DNA of 64,000 bases from Nereocystis luetkeana. Lineage: Eukaryota; Sar; Phaeophyceae; Laminariales; Laminariaceae. The number at the start of each line of letters is the position of its first letter. The first letter of the stretch is position 1. The translations under genes and the position numbers were made by a program. Below the pieces are notes generated by a model, which was not told where the DNA came from, made no database searches, and was given only the letters and a program-made list of their open reading frames with translations. Below are positions 14,001-21,705 of this stretch, piece after piece. The stretch lies in contig JARUPZ010000003.1 of NCBI GenBank assembly GCA_031213475.1, positions 14,688,869-14,752,868 of the forward strand. The letters run 5' to 3'.

Positions 14001-17000
14001 GACAGGGTGCGATATTGCTCATGGAAGTACTCGGAGTATCTCGGGGCTCTGTACTGCGGATACTGCCTGCTGTACGTGCTTCAAGTATTGGGGTTCGATA
14101 CTGCGGGCACTGCCGGTAACGCAGTTTGAGCGGATACTGCCAGTGCTGGCAATAATTTAGCTGTTCGTCTTGAATACTCTCAATACTCTCAGGAATACTA
14201 CGCGACTGCCGCCGTAAGTAAACGCACTAACCTGTACCGCTGGGACTGGTGAGGGCTTATTATGTATGTATCTCAAGAACAATCTGACTGGCGGTATGCC
14301 CTCCCTGCCATCCACTGCCTACACCCGGTCGGCACACCTCCTCTCTCCAGGTGGGCAAGGAGCATCGGAAGCACCCGCCCGCAGCCGATGCATTAAGTTC
14401 ATCGACGCTTGGGGATGGCCGACTCCCGAAGCTTGACAAATCGGGCCTCGCGTTTGCGCGCGATGCTATTGATGGGAGAGGTAACTCGTTCACCATGGCC
14501 TTCTTGGAGCAGACCCTGCCTAGGACCAGTGAGGAAGTCATCATTGACGAGGTAAAGGCAAGACGCTACGTATCACCGGAAAACCGGTCATTTTGGGCTC
14601 ATCAAGGCCTTTGTTGGGTCTTAGTAATAGTTTTAGTTGTGGTGAGTCAAGTTGTTTAACCGCGGACCCGTATGAAAATTATATTTGGATTTGAGTGGTG
14701 CCGTCGCCTCTGGTCAAACGCGGGGAGTATCCTTAGCTCAGGGCCGGCGTTGCTGGAATACCCTAGAATGGTGGTCAATTTTACAAAAGTTGGCTAAAAA
14801 AATAAGAAAAAGTTGAAAACATGAGAAAATGATTCGTCCCTAAACACCGATCAAAAACTAACTTTAGGTTCTGTATCATTGCCCACATCGGACAGATCAT
14901 ACAGATCATTCCCACTTGACGATCGAGATATTTCAGGGCAGTTAGATAGATTCCTGATCTGTATGATCTAGCTCATGTCGCCGGGTGAGGGCTGCCAAAT
15001 CTGCGTGATCTACGTTGGACATGTCCCCTTGGTTGCATCTATGCTACGAGTGTACAGATCCTGCACATATCATAACGTGGCAGGTGAGGGTCTGGATTAT
15101 CGTGATCTATCTGTCCGACCTGGGTATTGTTGTAAAAGACGACAACGCAGATGGCTCAAATGAGAAGGTTCTCATCATTGTTAATAGTTGGAGTTCCAAG
15201 AACGCTTAACAGCAGCAGCTTTGTCCGTACATCGAAGAATCGGCTATCGGCATTTGTGAGATACCAGGTACCTGAAAATCGGGTATCGGAAATCTTGTTT
15301 TCGAGCCCTCCGCCCCCCTCCCCTTGATCACAGCAGTTCACACCTCGGGCTTATCATCGATTTCCGCTTTATGATCTAGATCTTTCAAGGCAGATAAATC
15401 TATTCCCGATCTTGTATGATCTAGCTCGTGTTGACGGGTGGGACCCGTATAATCTGCATGATCTGCTATAGCACATGTTTCTTGGGTTGGATCTGTACCA
15501 TGCAGATTCTGCACAACCTCTCGCAACGGCAGGTGAGGAGCTAGATCGTCTACAGTAGATAGATAGATAGATAGATAGATCACGATCTGTATGATCTGTC
15601 CGAGACGTGCAGCATTTTTAGTTCTTGTTTTGAACCTTTTCGTTTGCTTCTGCTTTCTGCCCTTCAGACCAACCACAGGTACCTCAATCCCCGCACGGAG
15701 AGAGCTAACACCCCCTCGCAGCACCAGCAGCAGGATCGACACGGAGGGAAGTCTGGAAAGAAGGCCGACCACCAGGAAGTGTCTTGGAAAACACTGGAAG
15801 ACGGAACGGAGGTCAGGGGCTTCGAGCGGAAGCATCACAGCGGGGATCACGCGCAAAGTGCATTTAGCCTTGAACTGGGGGCTGGGCCCTTCCGACAACT
15901 ACCCTCTCATCTGAGCCTGCATGCCTCACGACTTTTTCATGCTGTTTTACCGGTGCTCAAGCTTTTCGCAAGTCGACCCTGCGATCGGCAAGGTCGACCG
16001 AGACCATCCCGCCTTCGGCCCAAAGTTCGCCAACATAATAAGGGAAGCCAACCGCCTGCTCAAGAAATGGGCGAAGCTATTGTTGAACGAGTGTGAGGAC
16101 GCGTTGAAGGCGCAAGGCGACGACGTACAACGCGGTGCGGGGGGTACGGGGGGGCAAGAGCGGAGGGGCAGCGAGGGGCGGGGGCGGGGGGAGGGAGCGT
16201 AGAGGGGCAGAGGGGGAAGAGCTCTCCGAGAAGCAGCTGAAAGACTTTGAGCGGTTGTTGACCAAGCTCACGAAAATGGAGAGGGTAGCGTGGGACCAGC
16301 GTCTGGGCACCCACCTCATGGCCTTGTGCAACGTGGGGAGCAGGGCGTGGACTGTAAACGCAAACGCGACAAAACCGTATCGTCTTGCCACTGGAAGCCA
16401 TCGTGAGCGGAAATACCTACTTCGGACCGCTGGACCGGACTCACGGTGTCTATCTAGTCTCCTCGATACGTTTCGCGGTGTATCAGCTCTGACTCGTAAT
16501 TTGCGACGATATAGCTTGTGCCTCTCTACGGCAACTAGTCAGCAAGAACGATTGATTTATCTGGACGTCGATGGGAGGAAGGAGCGGTCTACTGTGAAGA
16601 ACATACATACGCAACACACACGGTGACCTCCTGTTGCGGGGAGTCGGGTGTTCATATGTAAGTGGGCGTTTTTTCACGGGTTGAAGCAATAGACAGGCAG
16701 CGAAGCAGGCCCACGTGTGCAGTGGTGGGGACTATCAGGGACGGGAAAAAAGAGCGGGTATCTGGCGGGGAAACTGCTGGTGGCATGTTTGCTCCAGGGG
16801 CAGGGGAACGAATAGGACGTTGGCCCTGTGCCTCACCTACCCAGAAGTTCACACCTCGGACATATCATCGATTCCCGCTTCATGATCTAGACCTTTCGAG
16901 GCAGATCTATTTCCGATCTTCTTGTCTGATTTGATCTACAGCAGCTCATCTTTACGGGTGGGCCCGTGAAATCTGCATGATCTAGCGCAAATTTCCTGGG

Positions 17001-20000
17001 ATGGATCTGTATTATGCACAGATAGATCCTGCACAACCTCTCACAACGGCGAGCGATGAACTAGATGACGTACTGTAGATAGATACATGTATCATGATCT
17101 GTCTGAGGTGTGCAATACTTCCTGCGGCACAGTTTGTTTTTGGCGGCGGCCGCATTGAACCTTAGGCTCAAGCCAATCGAGTGGCCTTCACCATCCTTCA
17201 TGCAGCGGTTGTTCGTAGTGCTTATGACTTGGCCCGGCTCCTGCATGGACAATTTGGTTGACATACGTAGTTCACTCACTCCTCTTTACGTCTTCAATCC
17301 AATTATATTTCCAGGCGGTCGGGGATAGGGGATAGGTTTTAGATCAAGCATATCTCAACCTTTTTGTTCGAAGCTCGGCCCAGATCTAAACAGCTCTCTC
17401 GGTTGTCATCCATATTTAGGATGCTGTTTTTCCGCTTCTTCCAGCTAATTAAAGAGAGAGCTCGGCAGGCCCGTGTGTGCGCACATCATCTCATACTAGT
17501 AGGTGATGGGTTTCGACTGCTGCGAGGGGCGAGTTCTTACATATTCGAACGGCAAATACGTCATGGTTTTTTGTTTGGCGCGTAGGTTATGTGGGGGTGG
17601 GGGATTGCCAAAATAATTCCCAGGTTCTTGTACTGTAGACTCGTCTTGAAGTATTCATATTGTAACATTTTGAACACTGCCACAATAATGTTTGTCATCT
17701 GCATAAATACCGCATGCGCATCCCGCCAGACGAACAGATACTGACACTGCAACATCCCTCCCCCAAATTGAATGCATGCTTCATCTTGGCACGGAGGTAT
17801 AAGTACCATATCGCTATTTAACCAAGGCGCTCCGAGTATATGAGCAATATTGGAAACACAATTAAAACAAGCACACACAAAAATGGGGGGCCTCGTACCA
17901 GTAACTCGGGAGAGTCCTCGGCGGTCGTTTATTATTTTGAGTAGAAATCTTGACGTTATATCTGGATCTCACTCAGACGTGTCTCACGCATTTTTTACCC
18001 AGGAACCAAATAATGCTACCGGGTATAAATGTGTATGATGTGCGTTCTACGACTCTTCTTTGAGGTCCCTCCGTCGTGTGCGATACAACTCTCTTTCGTG
18101 GTGGACTCATCGTCCGTACATAACCCACGACGATCTTGTGCCGTCGGCTTAAGGTCGGTTGTATGCGATCCGGTCATCACGACAACAAGAAAAAATGTTC
18201 CCGTCTTGCGACGTGTTGGCGTTATTTTTTATATCGTCACTTTTGTTAACCAGCTCAAATTGCAAGTTTTTTTTTTGTCTCAACAACCTTTTGGACAAGC
18301 AGTGGTCACAGGTGTCCCTTCTCCCTCCCCCGGTAAACGCTTTCATTTTTATCTCGCAGAGGATCCACTGTTCGTCGATTTTCGTCGAATATTGCTATTT
18401 AACGAACGCTTTCTTTCGCGATTTAAGCGACATGATAAAAGGCACGTAAACTACTTGTTGTAGTTTTTCGAAGCCGCTGAGTGGGGACATGGACACCAAA
18501 GGCAGCACGGAAAGCAAAAACAGTACACCAACATTTATAGCTACTCATAACATACATGCATTGGGAACGCAGGCCCGTCCAGATCGACCCATCGTCGTCA
18601 TAAGAATGCTCTCGTTCGTGAAGTGCAAAAAATATTACACCATACTTTAAAGCTACGCACAATATAGAGTTGCTAGATCGAAATTACCTGGTACAAGACC
18701 GACTAAAGTATAGGGCACGCCTTACTTTCGAGCTGGGTGAAGCGGTAGATTTTAAAGAAGATGTGAAACCCGAGATTCGAGTCGTCCGCCCAACAATCTA
18801 TCTCCGTTTAGTGTCTGCTTCCACCAGCCAACATAGCTGACGACAGGTAAGTAGCCGCCAGCGCGACTTCTTAGAGCGAGCTAACCCTGGCTTACATGTA
18901 TGGGGAATCAGCCCCGTCCAGCCTGAACTGTCTCGCGCGACATACACGCCCCGTTGTCCGCACAACAGGCTTCATTCCGCAGCAGCAGCAGCAGCAACAG
19001 CAACAGCAGTACCAATGCACTCCAACCCTGGTGTATCTGTCCGTCTTCGCGCATACACCTGCAGCTCTTTCGCGATTTGGTGCTCAGCTTTGCGAAGCTG
19101 CATCATACGTCGGTCGCGGATGGAATATAGTGAGCCTAATATAGGTCCTTCTATAGTGCCAGTTGCTCGCAATAGGTTAGTGTCTGTGGAATCGCTCGGC
19201 GCAGATGGGATTAGCCAGCGTTGCAGTGTGCCATTAATAGTGCCGGCTGCCGCTTTAGTGCCGGTATTATGGGTTGGCGCATCCACACCGGCATTACAGA
19301 GGGGCCACCACTGCACGACGTGTTGACTGATCGGAGGCTGATAGTTATACACACGTTACCCCCCGCAACTTTCAAGGCAACAACACCTACTAAGCTGTTG
19401 GGGCGGCACAGAGGAATGTACGATAGCCTCCGAAACACTGTATCAAGTGCGGCCCTGGTAGAAATACGATGTGTACGAGCAGTACCACCACGCTGCCTGC
19501 GCACGCCCGTGTCCAGTATATAGGTGGGGCGCAACACGCACCCTCGCCTGATACTCCCGGAAACCCAGCCTCCTTGTTGTGGCCGATGCCGCAATCGCCA
19601 TGTGTATTTTTCGTCATTTTTTCTCTGAGGGGTGCAATTTTAAAATTTCGAACCACATCAGAAGGCTTGTTTCGGCATCCCGCGTGCGGTCTCTGGGGAG
19701 CAATGGCTACGGTGGAGACATTTGGAGTTTTGAGCGGGATTCCGCTCACAGCAGAGCCTAGGCATGTACGAACACAGACGGAGACACCGTACGTAGACGT
19801 GTGTAGTACGCGTACGGACTCACTCGTAAACGTACTTCAAAGCACATCTATAATCTAACAAGCGCACTTGGGGGCGATGACATTGGTCGACTAGTCACCA
19901 GCAGCCAAAAAACGTTCCGCGAGACCACACCCTTACGAGTACTGACTCTGTACCGCTGTACGCGCGACCGGACTATCAGACTCTGCGAGTACTGACTTTA

Positions 20001-21326
20001 GTGCACGCGCCTGCGAGACGCAACTTGCTAAGATGAGTGTCCAAAAATGCGTATCACAGCTACTGCTCTGCTCTGCTGTGTTTTTTTTTTTTTCAATTGC
20101 AACAGCAGTAGTTAGGTGTCGTGTGGATAACCAGGCCCCCTTCCCCTCTACGAGCAGATTGTACCGCCTCGTCATACACAAGTTCAAGGTTACCCCAAAC
20201 GGTCTGTCTCTCCATTCCGTGTTTAGAGCCGAGGTACCAACCCCCCCCATCGGTGCGATCATACCACATTCACACTTGTCAAGAGGGAACCTGCCTCTGG
20301 TGTCCGCGCTATGATAAATACTTGTACCCTGGTACATACGTATGTACCTGGTACCTGGTACCAGGTATACATTAATAATACGGGGGACCATAGTTAACAA
20401 CTTTAGAACCGCAGTCCCGTGTTGGGGACAAACTACTAGAAATTTGAGTGGTTTGTCCCCAAAACGGGACTGCGGTTCTAAAAGGGTTAATAGGACCTAC
20501 GGTATAGACAAAAACCTTTACATTTGCCTATTTTTACTACCAGTATTTGGTCGTATTTATTATATTACGGGGGGCCATAGTTAACAGGACCAAATATTGT
20601 TAGTAAAAATGGTTAAATATATAGGTTTTTATGTACACCATAGGTCCTGTTAACTAGGGTCCCCCGTAATAGTATGGTCTCCCGTAATATTAATAGTCGT
20701 CGTGATGTAAGGGTTAGGTAAAGACACGAAGAAGGCGTTGATGTTGACGTTGATGTTGACATATATATCGAAAGAGAGTGCGAGTACGATTGTATGATTC
20801 CCTTTTCATGATCCAAGCCACGGCACGGACAACAGCTGCCTACACGGCCCGAGCCCACCCCCCGAACGCCAGGCCCACGCACAGAAACGCTGATGACCCC
20901 CACCTGCGCGCCCGCGAAGACTTCTGGGTGGGTCAGCACGAAGTCACCAAGCAAGAAGGCCGCCGACCAGACCTGCTGCCCCACGAGCCCCAAGGGCGTC
21001 GCCATCCTATGCACAATGGTCAGGACCTCGTGAGCCGGCCTAGAGCGGCGCTGCAATGAGATTATCGACGATGTTTCTGTGCGAGATCGCTTACGACGTC
21101 TCGTGGGGCTGCTGGAGCTGCCGCGGCCGCCACCGCCTGTTGTGTTCCCCTCGTTGTCGCTGTCGCTGATGCTGCTGGTGTCGTCGTCGCCTGTGTTGTC
21201 GGACGGGACTTGGTACGTATAGCGCGATACCACTTCAGCCTCCTCGTCCGTAGCGCTGCTCCCTATGTGAACTTCGGAGAGCACCAGGCGATCGTCGTCA
21301 ACGCAAGCATCAAGTTCGCTGCCCAT
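2040..21326 (-). CDS. METTL22: METTL22-like protein N-lysine methyltransferase, four exons
   Basis: Exons 21326-20904, 6042-5953, 4303-3944 and 2945-2040 (TAA) join in phase 0 to give 592 aa; human METTL22 is about 400 aa. Exon 1 carries an acidic, serine-rich head with LVLSEVHIG, then MATPLGLVGQQVWSAAFLL, the conserved lead-in to the Rossmann core. Exon 2 is SAM motif I (LELGSGPG) plus YLTD. Exon 3 gives LARNVEANLHLF and RQLDWF. Exon 4 gives ADVIYDE (the DxxY motif) and LEKRFNFSL. Splice sites are CAG/GTGGGG, GAG/GTACAG and CAG/GTAAGG, each with an AG acceptor. Family knowledge: these SAM-dependent enzymes methylate lysines, human METTL22 acting on the nuclear protein KIN17. Two long low-complexity insertions interrupt the core. 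The start is the first in-frame ATG. Family assignment is firm; the substrate is inferred. Confidence 0.88.
3480..3748 (+). mobile_element. Family D element
   Basis: In METTL22-like intron 3. The left end has a local GATCATGTTCAGATCATG expansion; the right end decays after GATCATGATCTATCC. Confidence 0.8.
4456..4560 (+). mobile_element. Family A MITE
   Basis: Diverged copy; ends ATTACGGAGG and CCCCCCGCAAT, flanked by TA. Family A is a palindromic, about 105-bp element with ends TTACGGGGG/CCCCCGTAA inside TA duplications, as expected for a Tc1/mariner-mobilised MITE. Plus is defined here as the strand reading ACATAAAAACCTATATATTT. Confidence 0.7.
4831..4932 (-). mobile_element. Family A MITE
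   Basis: Left end altered to GTAACGG; right end intact CCCCCGTAA-TA. Lies in METTL22-like intron 2, just beside a family E copy. Confidence 0.85.
4975..5160 (+). mobile_element. Family E copy between C runs
   Basis: About 30 Cs precede the AAGCAATGTCTGCCTGG block, and it ends TATCGAGTACACCCCCCCCC. In METTL22-like intron 2. Confidence 0.75.
5668..5780 (+). mobile_element. Family A MITE carrying a 7-bp insertion
   Basis: Both ends intact. The central CCTATATATTT is interrupted to read CTATACCTGGTATGTTT, an insertion of 7 bp that creates the word TACCTGGTA. Confidence 0.9.
6169..6257. mobile_element. Family B hairpin element (TTAA-flanked)
   Basis: Starts CCCTTTCAGAACCGCAGTCC and ends CGGTCCTAAAAGGG, flanked by TTAA. 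Long inverted arms enclose about 25 bp. A TTAA target with CCC... termini resembles piggyBac-type elements; no transposase is present. Confidence 0.88.
8093..8253 (+). mobile_element. Family H copy
   Basis: Repeated phrases GTGCCGGCTGCC, TATAGTGCC and GGCTGGCGCATACCGGCACT shared with the copies at 19.1 and 37.2 kb. Confidence 0.6.
8275..8380 (-). mobile_element. Family A MITE
   Basis: Ends TTACGAGGG and TTCTCCGTAA with TA on both sides; internal part reads GTTTAAAAACAGGG, more diverged than most. Confidence 0.85.
8935..9008. mobile_element. Family B hairpin, right end lost
   Basis: Left end TTAA-CCCTTTTCACTGCAG; the right arm stops at GCGGTCCTCAGG without AAAAGGG-TTAA. Confidence 0.75.
9282..9386 (+). 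mobile_element. Family A MITE
   Basis: Near-consensus copy with intact left end. It sits two bases past a TACAGTA word. Confidence 0.9.
9530..9600 (+). other. tRNA-like T-arm with CCA-like end
   Basis: CCGAG-TTCGATT-CTCGG makes a perfect 5-bp T stem with a 7-base loop, followed by seven bases and ACCA. No matching 5' acceptor strand or normal D and anticodon arms were found, so this is a tRNA-derived relic or a coincidence, not a gene. Confidence 0.3.
13611..13856 (+). repeat. Two tandem copies of about 120 bp
   Basis: CGGCGTGTCGGACGTTAGTA and CATCTGCTCATACTGCAAG recur with the same spacing, followed by AATACTCCCAGTATACTCGG. The surroundings (13.4-14.2 kb) are rich in AGTACT and ATACTGCC words. 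Confidence 0.8.
14351..14551 (+). CDS. Exon-like open stretch, unknown product
   Basis: A 67-codon open stretch is bounded by an acceptor (pyrimidine run then CCAG) and a donor GACGAG/GTAAAG, phase 0 at both ends. It includes KLDKSGLAFARDAIDGRG and AFLEQTLPRTSEEVIIDE, a wording more protein-like than its surroundings. It lies antisense within intron 1 of the METTL22-like gene. No partner exon or family is recognised. It could be a captured gene fragment or an exon of a gene nested in the intron. Confidence 0.35.
14885..15122 (+). mobile_element. Family D element
   Basis: Ends CACATCGGACAGATCAT and TCTGTCCGACCTGG; middle blocks present. Confidence 0.8.
15341..15612 (+). mobile_element. Family D element
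   Basis: Second copy in the same orientation about 220 bp on; carries an ATAG run near its right end. Confidence 0.8.
15626..16430 (+). pseudogene. Possible gene fragment with charged helical peptides
   Basis: Starts just after a family D copy. One frame reads HHSGDHAQSAFSLELGAG (about 15.83 kb). Another, after an AG at 15971, reads DPAIGKVDRDHPAFGPKFAN then REANRLLKKWAKLLLNECED. After a G-rich interruption (16139-16205) a third reads EELSEKQLKDFERLLTKL then ERVAWDQRLGTHLMAL. The pieces look like helical protein-coding exons, but the frame changes and the G-rich filler suggest either very short introns or decay. No family is recognised. Confidence 0.35.
16849..17116 (+). mobile_element. Family D element
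   Basis: Well preserved ends TTCACACCTCGGACATATCA and TGATCTGTCTGAGGTGTG. Confidence 0.82.
18978..19011 (+). repeat. CAG/CAA microsatellite
   Basis: Eleven CAG or CAA triplets in METTL22-like intron 1. Confidence 0.9.
19085..19315 (+). mobile_element. Family H copy
   Basis: Includes GTGTCTGTGGAATCGCTCGG, AGTGCCGGCTGCCGC and GGTTGGCGCATCCACACCGG. Confidence 0.6.
20398..20486. mobile_element. Family B hairpin inserted in family A
   Basis: The inserted hairpin begins CAACTTTAGAACCGCAG and ends GCGGTTCTAAAAGGG, flanked on both sides by TTAA derived from AGTTAATAGG of the host MITE. This is direct evidence of TTAA target duplication. Confidence 0.9.
20565..20669 (-). mobile_element. Family A MITE nested in another family A copy
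   Basis: Intact ends and internal sequence, flanked by TA, inserted near the 3' end of the outer copy. Confidence 0.9.
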
Positions 21327-21705
21327 CTGGCCCGCGGCTGACACCGATTCAAAAAGGGAGCAAGCTAGCGGATAAACGAGGGCGCTGGTGCGCCCAGCCC
21401 CACTCTTGTACTCGTACCGTCGTACGGTTTGTTCTGCCTCTTGATCTCTTGATAGGAAGCTTGTGGTGGAGTCACAACATTTTTTCGATCGCAGCGAAGT
21501 AGAACGCCCTCTTTCAAAGAGTATTCAACTGCTGCGTTGGGATTTCGCTACGTCGACAACGACAACGAGATGACGCGGTGCCACCGCGCGCGGTGGGTAC
21601 GTCGTTTTGCGCAACTTGAAAACACTTAAAAACTGTTGGTTGAGAAAACACAAGAACACAAAACGGAAGGTTTCGTAAAGGTATTGACGCGTTCTATTTC
21701 GGGAC
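21327..21705. promoter_or_regulatory. Shared bidirectional promoter region
   Basis: About 380 bp separate the ATGs of the divergent METTL22-like and GT8 genes, so both 5' UTRs and core promoters must fit here. No TATA box stands out. A perfect 16-bp palindrome sits at 21581-21596. The region contains none of the repeat families seen elsewhere, which fits functional constraint. Confidence 0.6.
21581..21596. promoter_or_regulatory. Perfect 16-bp palindrome CCACCGCGCGCGGTGG
   Basis: The sequence equals its own reverse complement and lies roughly mid-way between two divergent start codons. It could bind a dimeric regulator acting on both genes. Function is inferred from position and symmetry only. 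Confidence 0.45.

Larger units (their letters stand above)
20378..20687 (+). mobile_element. Family A MITE containing two other elements
   Basis: The outer copy is split first by a family B hairpin placed in its internal TTAA and then by a second family A copy near its right end. The outer right terminus reads TATGGTCTCCCGTAA. Lies near the 5' end of METTL22-like intron 1. Confidence 0.85.
6043..20903 (-). other. Intron 1 of the METTL22-like gene (14.9 kb)
   Basis: The donor CAG/GTGGGG and the acceptor GCAG/GTG bracket 14,861 bp. Contents include MITEs of families A and B, three complete family D copies, two family H copies, tandem repeats near 13.7 kb, a tRNA-like scrap near 9.57 kb, and plus-strand exon-like stretches at 14351-14551 and 15626-16430. 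Most other open frames here are short and look random. Confidence 0.75.

Noticed and set aside
18720-18800. tRNA-like stretch with GTGAAGCGGTAGA and GAGATTCGAGTCG
   Set aside because: Box-like words are present, but the T stem does not pair and no acceptor stem can be formed.
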